A stretch of DNA of 64,000 bases from Bacteroidota bacterium (GTDB taxonomy: Bacteria > Bacteroidota > Bacteroidia > Chitinophagales > Chitinophagaceae), in contig JAEYWX010000006.1 of NCBI GenBank assembly GCA_023428755.1, positions 62,001 through 126,000 of the forward strand, in the 5' to 3' direction. The notes beneath the pieces were generated by a model, which saw only the letters and a list, made by a program, of their open reading frames with translations, was not told the DNA's origin and made no database searches. A program made the position numbers and the translations under genes. This document shows, piece by piece, positions 1 to 8,451 of the stretch. Each line of letters begins with the position of its first letter. Position 1 is the stretch's first letter.

Positions 1-570
1 GGTATTGGTACCATCAACCGAATTTTTGTTGCCCGGTGTTCCTCCACGTGGATCAATGCTTGCACGCCAATTACTGCCACCGTTGCATGGGTTGTTTACA
101 TCAACCATTTCCAACGTCCAGCCGCCATCGCTTTTTACTGCATTGTTAAACCAACTTAAGTTGTATTCTACTGCATGTACAATGGCGCCCGTATTGTTGC
201 GAAGAAAAATCAGTTCACCTGTATTATCAAGTGAAGGAAAGCTGGTAACGCCAAAAGTGCGGCCATACTGTTGCATGGTTAGTGCTGCTGTTGTACCACA
301 AATAATTGCACTGCTGTCGGGTTGTAGTAAAAAATTGGGTAATGCACCACTGATGCCGCTGCCATCGCCCACACGCCATCCTTGCAGATTAATGGCAGTG
401 TTGGTTGTATTACGTATTTCGATCCATTCGTTATTCGGCAAACCAATTTGTGGCGTAGGATCGCTCATGATCTCCGTGATCACAATTGAATAACGGTTTT
501 GTGCAAACGAACTGTTGCCGCATGCACACAAACAAACAATCGTTACAATAAAAAACAAACAACGATGCAT
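1..570 (-). CDS. Lamin-tail-domain secreted protein, N-terminal part (truncated by window edge)
   Basis: An open frame runs from an ATG at 570 leftwards off the window, 190 codons with no stop. The first ~24 residues form a Sec signal peptide (hydrophobic FFIVTIVCLCAC core, then ...SSFAQ). It is followed by a lamin-tail-like segment: ITEIMSDPTP, then EWIEIRN, then a glycine-rich strand with FLLQPDSSAIIC. LTD domains are common beta-sandwich modules in secreted Bacteroidota proteins, often combined with nucleases, phosphatases or T9SS tails. Which of these follows cannot be seen. The opposite-strand frame at 5-493 is its shadow. Identification as LTD is fairly confident; overall function is unknown. 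Confidence 0.75.
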   Translation of the reverse strand, partial: MHRCLFFIVTIVCLCACGNSSFAQNRYSIVITEIMSDPTPQIGLPNNEWIEIRNTTNTAINLQGWRVGDGSGISGALPNFLLQPDSSAIICGTTAALTMQQYGRTFGVTSFPSLDNTGELIFLRNNTGAIVHAVEYNLSWFNNAVKSDGGWTLEMVDVNNPCNGGSNWRASIDPRGGTPGNKNSVDGTNT

Positions 571-793
571 GCTTTAAAAATAACATTAATCAAACGATTG
601 CGTAAAAACCTTGGCTGAAATTCGAAAAACAATTTGGTGAAACGCTTTCCTGCATTTAATTTTGGCCCACAATGATGAATACGAAACATACAAAACGCAC
701 AAAGAAACAGTTCCGCAAGGGAAGGTAACTTAGTACGTTGTGTTGTAAACATAGTAACAGGCCTTCCCGAAATGGAAGGCCTTATTTTTTGCC

Positions 794-864
794 CCGTCTG
801 ACGCCCTCGTCTGACGGATTTATTAATCAAACAAAAAATTCTGTCAGACGAGGGCGTCGGACAG
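794..864. repeat. Long imperfect inverted repeat immediately upstream of asd
   Basis: Two 24-base arms (794-817 and 841-864) are complementary at about 21 of 24 positions and separated by a 23-base AT-rich loop. Each arm is itself built from repeated CTGACG/CGTCTGAC units. The right arm ends 19 bases before the asd start codon, so the hairpin would lie in the asd leader. The rest of 571-883 shows only a GGCCTTCC...GGAAGGCC hairpin near 760-782 and no coding potential that I trust. Confidence 0.75.
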
Positions 865-883
865 AAACAAAACAAAACACAAA

Positions 884-1873
884 ATGAAAGTTGCAGTAGT
901 TGGTGCTACAGGTCTTGTAGGAACCAAAATGTTACAGGTGTTAGCAGAACGGAATTTTCCCGTTACCGAATTAATTCCCGTTGCCAGTGAACGTTCCGTT
1001 GGGAAAGAAGTAGAGTTTAAGGGAAAGAAATACAAAGTGGTAAGTATGACCGATGCAATAGCTGCCAAACCTGCTGTGGCTTTATTCAGTGCCGGTGGTG
1101 GTACTTCAACAGAGTGGGCGCCGAAGTTTGCAGAAGCCGGGATTACCGTGATCGATAATTCCAGTGCATGGCGCATGGATCCTGCAAAAAAATTAGTGGT
1201 GCCCGAAGTAAATGCAGAGGTATTAACAGCAGCAGATAAAGTGATTGCTAATCCCAACTGTTCTACTATTCAAATGGTGGTGGCGTTGCAACCATTGCAT
1301 AAAAAATACCAGATCAAACGTGTGGTGGTTTCAACCTACCAGAGCGTAACCGGTACCGGTGTAAAAGCTGTGGATCAATTATTGAACGAACGTAAAGGTG
1401 TAAAGGGTGAGATGGCGTATAAATATCCCATTGATCTGAATGTAATTCCGCAGATCGATGTGTTTCTTGACAATGGTTACACCAAAGAAGAAATGAAAAT
1501 GGTGAAAGAAACCTGTAAGATCATGGGTGATGATTCGATTCGTGTAACAGCAACTACAGTACGTATCCCTGTAATGGGCGGACATAGTGAAAGTGTGAAT
1601 GTGGAGTTTGCCAATGATTTTGATTTGAATGAAGTAAAAGCATTGCTGAGTTCAGCACCAGGTGTTGTAGTGGTGGATGATCCGGCTACACAGCAATACC
1701 CCATGCCAATGGATGCGCATGAAAAAGATGATGTATTTGTGGGCCGTTTGCGCAGAGATGAAACGCAACCCAACACATTAAATATGTGGATCGTTAGTGA
1801 CAACCTCCGCAAAGGTGCTGCTACCAATGCCGTGCAGATCGCAGAATATTTAAGTGGAAAAGGTTTGTTGTAA
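884..1873 (+). CDS. asd: Aspartate-semialdehyde dehydrogenase
   Basis: Catalyses NADPH-dependent reduction of L-aspartyl phosphate to aspartate semialdehyde, the branch point to lysine/diaminopimelate, threonine and methionine; cytoplasmic. The 329-residue length is typical. The N-terminal Rossmann motif is VVGATGLVGTKM (residues 5-16). The catalytic cysteine is Cys126 in NPNCST, and Arg227 and His234 in RIPVMGGHSE match the substrate-binding arginine and general base of the family. It stands alone: an inverted repeat precedes it and a strong bidirectional terminator at 1908-1940 follows, facing the convergent DUF2461 gene. Assignment is secure. Confidence 0.97.
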   Translation: MKVAVVGATGLVGTKMLQVLAERNFPVTELIPVASERSVGKEVEFKGKKYKVVSMTDAIAAKPAVALFSAGGGTSTEWAPKFAEAGITVIDNSSAWRMDPAKKLVVPEVNAEVLTAADKVIANPNCSTIQMVVALQPLHKKYQIKRVVVSTYQSVTGTGVKAVDQLLNERKGVKGEMAYKYPIDLNVIPQIDVFLDNGYTKEEMKMVKETCKIMGDDSIRVTATTVRIPVMGGHSESVNVEFANDFDLNEVKALLSSAPGVVVVDDPATQQYPMPMDAHEKDDVFVGRLRRDETQPNTLNMWIVSDNLRKGAATNAVQIAEYLSGKGLL

Positions 1874-1907
1874 GAATGAATCGAAATAGTAAAGCTTAAC
1901 AATTGCA

Positions 1908-1940
1908 AAAGAGCGCTTCATTTTTGAAGCGCTCTTTTGT
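1908..1940. terminator. Bidirectional intrinsic terminator between asd and the DUF2461 gene
   Basis: A 13-bp perfect stem (1908-1920 with 1925-1937, GAGCGCTTC type) closes a TTTT loop and has A-runs on the left and T-runs on the right, so it can act on both converging transcripts. Confidence 0.85.
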
Positions 1941-1945
1941 TGGGC

Positions 1946-1992
1946 AGGGTTGCCAACTCCTGAGCTTGTCGAAGGATAAGGTTGGCAACCCT
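1946..1992. repeat. Inverted repeat enclosing a TCGACAAGCTC-loop mini-hairpin
   Basis: A perfect 12-bp inverted repeat (AGGGTTGCCAAC at 1946-1957 and its complement at 1981-1992) encloses CCTGAGCTTGTCGAAGG, itself a small hairpin (CCT/AGG stem) of the dispersed family also found near 27.0, 55.9 and 59.4 kb. The right arm reaches the stop codon of the DUF2461 gene. Confidence 0.7.
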
Positions 1993-2667
1993 TTATTCGC
2001 CAGTATGCAATCCTTCATTCAAAAACACAAGCAACGGTTGCAGTGTTTCAAAGTTGGTACATAGTTTTTTTACAAGATCTTTAGAAGTAAGATCAGCATC
2101 AGAAAATGATTGTACGCCGATCCAGCTTTTCAGCTTCAGGTATTCAATAGCAGGGTTATCGGCTTCGTAACCTTTCGGTGGTCTGGCTAATTTCATGTCG
2201 CCTTCAGTTGACAGATCGCCAAACACAGCTTTGAATTTTTTATTACTGATGATTTTCTGAAATTCTTTCCAGTTGTAATCAATTTCCTGTCGAATGTTTT
2301 TTAATGCATCGGGTGGCGGAACATACAATCCGCCGCCGCCAAATGAACCTCCCGGTTCGCAATGAAAATAATAACCGGCGGTGATGGCTTTCTTTCCATC
2401 TTTATTGATGTACGCACCCATGTTGGTTTTGTAAGGACTTTTGTCTTTACTGAAACGCACATCACGGTTAATACGGAAGATGCAGTCTTTTCCTGCAAGA
2501 TGTGCAATGGAAGGATCTTTCTTCCCATGTTTTTCAATCACTGTATCAACAAACGCAACAAAATCTGCTTTGGCCGCTTCATACGCTTTGCGGTTGGCAT
2601 CGAACCAGGGTTTGTTGTTATTCTTCTTTAAATCTTTCAGGAATTTGATAGTGGAAGTTTGCAGCAT
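1993..2667 (-). CDS. DUF2461 (TIGR02453) family protein
   Basis: Resembles the DUF2461/TIGR02453 family, conserved cytoplasmic proteins of about 220 residues with no established activity. Family features visible are the N-terminal TIKFLKDLKKNNNKPWFD, the central FRINRDVRFSKDKSPYKTN, and the GYYFHCEPGGSFGGGGLY strand. I placed the start at ATG 2667 (MLQTSTIKFL), where family members normally begin. An in-frame start at 2715 would add 16 residues that do not look family-like. Convergent with asd and preceded on the same strand by the HNH gene. Biological role unknown. Confidence 0.85.
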   Translation of the reverse strand: MLQTSTIKFLKDLKKNNNKPWFDANRKAYEAAKADFVAFVDTVIEKHGKKDPSIAHLAGKDCIFRINRDVRFSKDKSPYKTNMGAYINKDGKKAITAGYYFHCEPGGSFGGGGLYVPPPDALKNIRQEIDYNWKEFQKIISNKKFKAVFGDLSTEGDMKLARPPKGYEADNPAIEYLKLKSWIGVQSFSDADLTSKDLVKKLCTNFETLQPLLVFLNEGLHTGE

Positions 2668-2793
2668 AGTTGTGAATGGTGAAGAGTCAATGGTGAATAT
2701 ATAAGTTCGCATCAACTAACAAAACTGTAATTAAATAGTTCAGTTAGAGTGGTAGCTGACGACACATGAAATCTTACATCTGAAACTGCAATC

Positions 2794-3363
2794 TTACACC
2801 GCTCCCCAGTTCTCACCACTTCTGATGCGATACAAGGTCATTTCACTTACGCTGTATTTTTTCGCCAGTTGTTTGTAGGTAACGCTGCGGTTGGGGTCTT
2901 GAATAATTTTCTTGATGGCCTTCACCTGTACCGGTGTAAGTTTTAATCCTTTCTGTGAAGTGCTCCGTTCTTTCTGTAGTTTTTTATATGCAATTTTCTG
3001 CGGGCTTTTTTGCTGATGCGATGACATTTCTTCCAATGTAGCCCATTTCAGATTCGATGCTTTGTTATCTGTTTTGTTATGATTGATATGAATCACATAT
3101 TTACTGCGAACCGAAGCTTTTTTACAAAATATCTTCGCTACTTCACGGTGCAGGTAAATGGTTCCTTTGTTATCTGCACGATGCAGGTTTAATGTACGGT
3201 AGCCCGTGGTAATAGAACCATTCAGCAACTTGCCATCTTCTGTTACATTCACTGAATAGCTGGCGCAACGTCCAAGATTGGAGACAGCATATTTTTTCCG
3301 CAAATGTTTCCAACCGGCAAATTGCAACTGTTTCCATTGTTCGCCAGGAAGTTTCTTGATCAT
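2794..3363 (-). CDS. NUMOD4/HNH endonuclease-like protein with C-terminal HTH
   Basis: Modular protein like those encoded in phage introns. Residues 1-50 resemble a NUMOD4 DNA-binding motif (EQWKQL, then YAVSNLGRCASY). About 70-118 is an HNH-type segment (LHREVAKIFC, then IHINHNKTDNKASNLKWAT). About 140-186 is a NUMOD1-like helix-turn-helix (TYKQLAKKYSVSEMTLYRIRSG). The HNH signature is partial: the IN-H-N-K-x-DN...NLKW core is present, but the upstream His of classic homing enzymes is not obvious. No intron or intein is visible in ligA or asd, so it is free-standing. It may be a homing endonuclease relic or a domesticated DNA-binding protein. Confidence 0.8.
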   Translation of the reverse strand: MIKKLPGEQWKQLQFAGWKHLRKKYAVSNLGRCASYSVNVTEDGKLLNGSITTGYRTLNLHRADNKGTIYLHREVAKIFCKKASVRSKYVIHINHNKTDNKASNLKWATLEEMSSHQQKSPQKIAYKKLQKERSTSQKGLKLTPVQVKAIKKIIQDPNRSVTYKQLAKKYSVSEMTLYRIRSGENWGAV

Positions 3364-3427
3364 ATCGATAAATTGGAGTTTCTAAATATACAACAGCAAA
3401 CCCTGTACCTGCAAGCAGATCGGCATA

Positions 3428-5530
3428 TTAATTTTTTAACAGCGCCAGAAATTCTTCTTCTGAAATTATTTTAATGGTGCTGATCTTTTTCGCTTTTTCC
3501 AATTTACTGCCTGCATCTTCACCTACCACTAAGTAATTCAACTTTGCACTTACGCCGCCAAGAATTGTACCGCCTTGTTCTTCTGCCATCTGTTCTGCTG
3601 CACTTCTCTTCAAGGTAGGCAATGTTCCTGTAAATAAAAACGTAATGCCGGTTAAATTTCCTTCGTGTGTCCGTTCTTTCTGTTCATTCTTTAATTGAAG
3701 CCCGAGTGTTTCCAGTTCTTTCAGCATCGAAATATTTGCTGCATTGCTGAAAAAATCGTGAATGCTTTTGGCAACACGTGGCCCTACATCTTCTAATTGT
3801 TGTAACTCTTCTACTGATTTATTGCTTACTTCTAACAGATGACTGGTGGCATTGGCCAATGTTTTTGCAGTGGCTTCACCAATAAAGCGAATACCCAATG
3901 CATAGATCAAACGAAACAACGGTTGCTTCTTTGAACTTTCAAGTGCCGTTTGCAGATTCTCCACACTCTTTGCGCCATACCCATCGAGTGTTTTGATTTG
4001 ATCGAACGGTAAACGATACAATCCCGGAATATCTTTCAAAAAACCAAGCTCATAAAACTTTCGCACATTTGCATCACCCATACCACGTATATCCATGGCA
4101 TCTTTACTGGTAAAATGGATGATGCGTTCCACTAGTTGTGCTTCACAATTATAATTTACACAACGCCACACCGCTTCTTCTTCCGGTTTAACTAATGTGC
4201 TGTTACATACGGGACATTGCGTGGGGAACATGATCGGTTGTTCCTGGCCGTTACGCAGCTCAGCCATCGATTTTACAATGTAGGGAATCACATCACCGGC
4301 ACGTTCCACCAAAACAGTATCGCCCAGCATCAGATCTTTTTCAGCTATAAAATCCTGGTTGTGTAATGAGATACTCGTTACCGTTACGCCGCCAATCGAA
4401 ACCGGATCGATCTTGGCAACAGGTGTAACAGCACCTGTTCGTCCCACCTGGTATTCCACTGCACGGAGTTTGCTGGTTCCTTGCCGTGCTTTAAACTTGT
4501 AGGCAATGGCCCAGCGTGGATGGTGACTTGTCATCCCCATCTTATCCTGTAACGGCAGATCATTTACTTTGATCACCATCCCGTCAATTTCATACGGAAG
4601 TGTATCACGCTTTTGTTCAAACTCATTGCAGTAATCAATTACTTCCTGTATGCCTTTGCAGATCTTCTTTTCTTTTTCAGGACTACGGAAACCCAGCTCC
4701 CACATCATCTTCAATGCTCCGCTGTGAGTAGATAATACATCATACGTTGATTGTTTAGTATCAGCCATTGCTACATAACCAACATGGTATAAAAAAGCTT
4801 CCAGGTTTCTGCGGGCTACTTCCTTTGCATCTTTAATACGCAAGCTTCCGCTGGCAGCATTCCGTGGATTGGCAAGTGGTGGTAAATTTTCTTCGGCCAA
4901 CTGATCATTGTACGCTTTGAAATTTTGCTTACTCATCAATATCTCCCCACGAATTTCAATTTGTTTGATGCCGAAGTTTGAAAAATCGGCCGCTAACGGA
5001 ATGGAACGTATCTGACGTACATTGGTAGTGATCTCTTCCCCTTCTGTTCCATCGCCACGGGTGGCAGCACGTACAAGTTTATCATCTTCATAAATTAAAG
5101 AAATACTGGCACCATCAAATTTTGGTTCTACACAATATTCGATTTCTGTTAAACCGCTTGCCTCTTTTGCTTTACGGTCCCAATCCAGTAAATCATCTGC
5201 ATTGTATGAGTTTTCAAGGCTCAGCATCGGAACAAGATGCTGTACTTTTTTAAAATCATTTCCCAGGCCTTTCGCTACACGTTGTGTAGGTGAATCATTG
5301 GTAATAAGCGATGGATTCGCCGCTTCTATTTTTTCCAGTGCTTTGTATAACTGATCATACTCAAAATCGCTGATAAGCGGATCACTCTGTATATAATAAC
5401 GGTATTCATGAAAACGCAAAGCACTTCGCAGCGCTTCGATCTGTTCTTCTTTGATCGGTGAACTTTGTAACTGATGCAGCAGGCTGGTTGTGGTTTGCTG
5501 TAATTGTTTGGTAGTATCGGCTGAATACAT
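3428..5530 (-). CDS. ligA: NAD+-dependent DNA ligase
   Basis: Seals nicks in DNA during replication and repair using NAD+. The 700-residue frame has the full family architecture: domain Ia (HEYRYYIQSDPLISDFEYDQ, residues ~41-60), adenylation domain with nucleophile Lys137 in EPKFDGAS, OB fold, a four-Cys zinc finger (Cys439, Cys442, Cys457, Cys462), helix-hairpin-helix region (~500-600) and a C-terminal BRCT domain (~620-700, GITFLFTGTLP). The start is set at ATG 5530 (MYSADTTKQL). A longer frame begins at 5572 but adds a hydrophobic stretch foreign to the family. Complete and apparently functional. Confidence 0.97.
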   Translation of the reverse strand: MYSADTTKQLQQTTTSLLHQLQSSPIKEEQIEALRSALRFHEYRYYIQSDPLISDFEYDQLYKALEKIEAANPSLITNDSPTQRVAKGLGNDFKKVQHLVPMLSLENSYNADDLLDWDRKAKEASGLTEIEYCVEPKFDGASISLIYEDDKLVRAATRGDGTEGEEITTNVRQIRSIPLAADFSNFGIKQIEIRGEILMSKQNFKAYNDQLAEENLPPLANPRNAASGSLRIKDAKEVARRNLEAFLYHVGYVAMADTKQSTYDVLSTHSGALKMMWELGFRSPEKEKKICKGIQEVIDYCNEFEQKRDTLPYEIDGMVIKVNDLPLQDKMGMTSHHPRWAIAYKFKARQGTSKLRAVEYQVGRTGAVTPVAKIDPVSIGGVTVTSISLHNQDFIAEKDLMLGDTVLVERAGDVIPYIVKSMAELRNGQEQPIMFPTQCPVCNSTLVKPEEEAVWRCVNYNCEAQLVERIIHFTSKDAMDIRGMGDANVRKFYELGFLKDIPGLYRLPFDQIKTLDGYGAKSVENLQTALESSKKQPLFRLIYALGIRFIGEATAKTLANATSHLLEVSNKSVEELQQLEDVGPRVAKSIHDFFSNAANISMLKELETLGLQLKNEQKERTHEGNLTGITFLFTGTLPTLKRSAAEQMAEEQGGTILGGVSAKLNYLVVGEDAGSKLEKAKKISTIKIISEEEFLALLKN

Positions 5531-5701
5531 AAAAATAAAATCAGGCAGTAAAAATACAAGGATGATGGACAAAACGAATTAAATTCACTGATTCATTTCC
5601 GGTGGTTCCATTTGTCAGATGGAAACGCCATCAATCAAATTCATGCAGCACGATCAAAACATTCGTTGTTGTTTTGAGTTATACCATCACAAACTATTTG
5701 T

Positions 5702-7345
5702 ATGATCCGATTGCTTTTTCTCGTTGCAGTAACAGTTGTGTTTGCACAATGTAATTCCAAAACCGAAGTTGATACACTGTTGATCAACGGAACCGTGTAC
5801 ACGGTTGATTCTGCTTTTTCCAAAACCGAAGCAGTGGCAGTGAAGGATGGAAAAATTATTGCCACCGGCACCTCGGCCGAACTGCAGCAAAGTTTCAATG
5901 CCAAAGAAGTGATCGATCTGCAGGGCAAGTTTTTATATCCCGGTTTTATTGATGCACACGCCCATTTTTACCGCTATGGTTTAGGACTTCGTACCGTTGA
6001 TCTTACCGGTACCACCAGCTGGAGCGAATGTTTGCAGCGTTTGCAAAAACATGCAGCCGAACAAACATTGCAGCCCGGCGAATGGCTCATTGGTCGTGGA
6101 TGGGATCAAAACGATTGGGCTGTAAAAGAATTTCCAACCAACGATTCATTAAATGTATTGTTTCCCGGCAATCCTGTGTTGTTAACAAGGGTTGATGGAC
6201 ATGGAGCGGTTGTGAACGAACTGGCATTGCAACAGGCAGGTATTACTGCACAAACAAAACTGACCGGTGGTGATGTGATTTTGGCAAATGGCAAACCAAC
6301 CGGTGTACTGATTGATAATGCCATTGATCTTGTATCAACCAAAATTCCACCTGCAACAACTGAACAAATTGCAGAAGGATTGGCGGCCGCACAAAAAAAT
6401 TGTTTTGCTGCTGGTTTAACCTCTGTGGTTGATTGCGGACTGGATTATACCGATGTGTTGAATATTGAAAAAGCAAATGCAAGCGGCGATTTAAAAATGC
6501 GCATGTATGTAATGCTGAGCGATGCAAAGAAAAATTACGATGCCATTTTTGAACGGGGGAAAATAAAAACCGATCGGTTGAATGTACGCAGTTTTAAAAT
6601 TTATGGCGATGGTGCACTTGGTTCAAGAGGCGCCTGCTTACTGGAGCCTTATGCCGATAAACCCGGACACAGGGGATTTTTATTAAGTAATCCGGAACAT
6701 TTTGATTCGGTGGCGGCTGTATTGTATGCAAAAGGTTTCCAGATGTGTACCCATGCCATTGGCGACAGTGGCAACAGAACCATCCTCAATATTTATGGCA
6801 AGTATTTAAAAGAAGCCAACGATCTGCGCTGGCGTATTGAACATGCGCAGGTAGTAAATGAAAATGATTTTTCTTTATTCGGCAAGTACAGTATTGTACC
6901 GAGCGTACAGCCCACTCATGCCACAAGCGATATGTATTGGGCCGGTCAGCGTCTTGGGCCCAAGCGTGAAAAAGGAGCGTATGCTTTCAATGATCTGTTG
7001 AAACAAAATAACTGGATGCCGTTGGGTACCGATTTCCCGGTTGAAGATATTGATCCGCTTAAAACATTTTATGCAGCTGTATTTCGCCGAGATGTAAAGG
7101 GATGGCCCGAGCAAGGTTATCAAATGGAAAATGCATTAACAAGAGAAGCTACTTTGCGAGGAATGACCATCTGGGCTGCCCGTTCCTGTTTTGAAGAAAA
7201 CGAAAAAGGCAGCATTGAAAAAGGAAAGCTGGCCGATTTTGTGTTGCTCGATACCGATCTGATGACCGCAACCTTTGAGCAGGTGTTACAAACAAAAGTG
7301 CTCAAAACCATTTGTGGAGGTGAAACAGTGTACAGCAAACCTTAA
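5702..7345 (+). CDS. Amidohydrolase family lipoprotein (YtcJ-like, amidohydro_3)
   Basis: Metal-dependent hydrolase of the amidohydrolase superfamily. A lipoprotein signal (LLFLVAVTVVFAQC, Cys17) suggests membrane anchoring outside the cytoplasm. The metal-binding HxH is His86/His88 in PGFIDAHAHF. Later motifs include IYGDGALGSRGA, THAIGD, RIEHAQ and GTDFPVE, all typical of the YtcJ/amidohydro_3 group. Its 547 residues fit that group. Substrate is not predictable; relatives are annotated as putative N-acyl amino acid or amide hydrolases. Its 3' end overlaps the convergent AraC gene by four bases. Confidence 0.88.
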   Translation: MIRLLFLVAVTVVFAQCNSKTEVDTLLINGTVYTVDSAFSKTEAVAVKDGKIIATGTSAELQQSFNAKEVIDLQGKFLYPGFIDAHAHFYRYGLGLRTVDLTGTTSWSECLQRLQKHAAEQTLQPGEWLIGRGWDQNDWAVKEFPTNDSLNVLFPGNPVLLTRVDGHGAVVNELALQQAGITAQTKLTGGDVILANGKPTGVLIDNAIDLVSTKIPPATTEQIAEGLAAAQKNCFAAGLTSVVDCGLDYTDVLNIEKANASGDLKMRMYVMLSDAKKNYDAIFERGKIKTDRLNVRSFKIYGDGALGSRGACLLEPYADKPGHRGFLLSNPEHFDSVAAVLYAKGFQMCTHAIGDSGNRTILNIYGKYLKEANDLRWRIEHAQVVNENDFSLFGKYSIVPSVQPTHATSDMYWAGQRLGPKREKGAYAFNDLLKQNNWMPLGTDFPVEDIDPLKTFYAAVFRRDVKGWPEQGYQMENALTREATLRGMTIWAARSCFEENEKGSIEKGKLADFVLLDTDLMTATFEQVLQTKVLKTICGGETVYSKP

Positions 7346-8187
7346 AACACCGCTTCGTTTCGAAATTCTCTGGGTGTACTGTTTTTCTTGCGGGCAAACA
7401 CACGGTTGAAATACGTGAGTGATTCAAAACCGGCACTGCGTGCAATGGTAGAGATCTGCTTGTCTGTTTCAATCAATTGATAACAGGCATAGCCTACCCG
7501 CAGATCGTTCACATAGTCAGAAAAGGTTTTGCCGGTTGCACGCTTAAAAAACTTACAAAACGCACTGGGTGAAATATTAATGATCGATGCTGCTTCATTA
7601 ATGCTGATGGGCTTTGAAAAATTCTGCTCCACATAGGTACATACCTTATTGATGCGTGGTTCACTGCTTTTTGCCTGCGAAATATCATAATCAGCAGAAG
7701 CAAGTTTAATCCCTTTTTGTTTGGATAACTGGTGCAGCAGTTCAATAAGAGCCGTTATTTTTTCAACACCTGTTTTTCGTGGCAGCGACAGGATCATGTC
7801 TTTAAACGGCTTGCTGTTTTTAAAATGTAGCCCGTGCCTGCAATTCTGGAGAAGACGCTTGATGCTTTCAAATTCGGGCAGGCCGGTGAAGCTGTTGAAC
7901 AAGGAACCGGAAAACTGGATCACCACAAAATCGCAGGATTTGTTTTTGATCTTTTTATCGGTTACCCAGGTATGCGGCATATCCGGACCTATCAGCACCA
8001 GGTCGCCCTCATTGAACTCTTCGTAGCTGTCGCCCACAATCCGCTTGCCCGACACGTTGATTTTGTAGGTTAATTCATATTCCGGGTGGTGGTGCCAGTA
8101 GAATTCAAGAAAGGGAAGGCTCATTTCATAGGCCACAAACACCGGTTTGTCATTCCCGGGAACAATTTTTTCGAGTTCTGCTTTCAT
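7342..8187 (-). CDS. AraC-family transcriptional regulator with cupin-like sensor domain
   Basis: Cytoplasmic regulator of 281 residues. The N-terminal half resembles an AraC-type cupin ligand-binding domain (LEFYWHHHPEYELTY, then GDLVLIGPDMPHTWV). The C-terminal ~100 residues carry the two AraC helix-turn-helix motifs (ISINEAASIINISPSAFCKFF and TIARSAGFESLTYFNRVFA). It is divergent from the GH13/sus operon and shares a 264-base intergenic region, so control of that locus is plausible but unproven. A small TGGCA...TGCCA dyad at about 8227-8242 in that region is a possible operator. Confidence 0.92.
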   Translation of the reverse strand: MKAELEKIVPGNDKPVFVAYEMSLPFLEFYWHHHPEYELTYKINVSGKRIVGDSYEEFNEGDLVLIGPDMPHTWVTDKKIKNKSCDFVVIQFSGSLFNSFTGLPEFESIKRLLQNCRHGLHFKNSKPFKDMILSLPRKTGVEKITALIELLHQLSKQKGIKLASADYDISQAKSSEPRINKVCTYVEQNFSKPISINEAASIINISPSAFCKFFKRATGKTFSDYVNDLRVGYACYQLIETDKQISTIARSAGFESLTYFNRVFARKKNSTPREFRNEAVF

Positions 8188-8264
8188 ACAACCAGCAACT
8201 TTTATATGACATAAATGTACGTGATGTTGGCAATATAGTGCCAGAAATTGGAATTTTAGTTCAA

Positions 8265-8293
8265 TTTGCCCCCTTTTTCTTAGGTTAATTTTG
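8265..8293 (+). promoter_or_regulatory. Putative Bacteroidota promoter (TTTG / TAnnTTTG) for the GH13-sus operon
   Basis: TTTG at 8265-8268 and TAATTTTG at 8286-8293, spaced 17 bases, fit the phylum consensus (-33 TTTG, -7 TAnnTTTG; usual spacing slightly longer). It would give a leader of roughly 150 bases before the amylase start. Prediction from motif only. Confidence 0.4.
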
Positions 8294-8451
8294 TGTTGTT
8301 CTGATTGCTGAAAATGAAGAGGTAACGATTTTGCGACCGGCTGTTATAAAAAAAGACCGAACATCTTTCTTACTACCTGCAATCACAACAATAATCCATC
8401 ATATTTCATTGATCATTGTTTGAAACTGATTTGATGTAAAAGGATTGTGTT

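Noticed and set aside
5..493. 162-codon plus-strand ORF at the left edge
   Set aside because: It is antisense to the open minus-strand frame from 570, which has a signal peptide and a lamin-tail domain.
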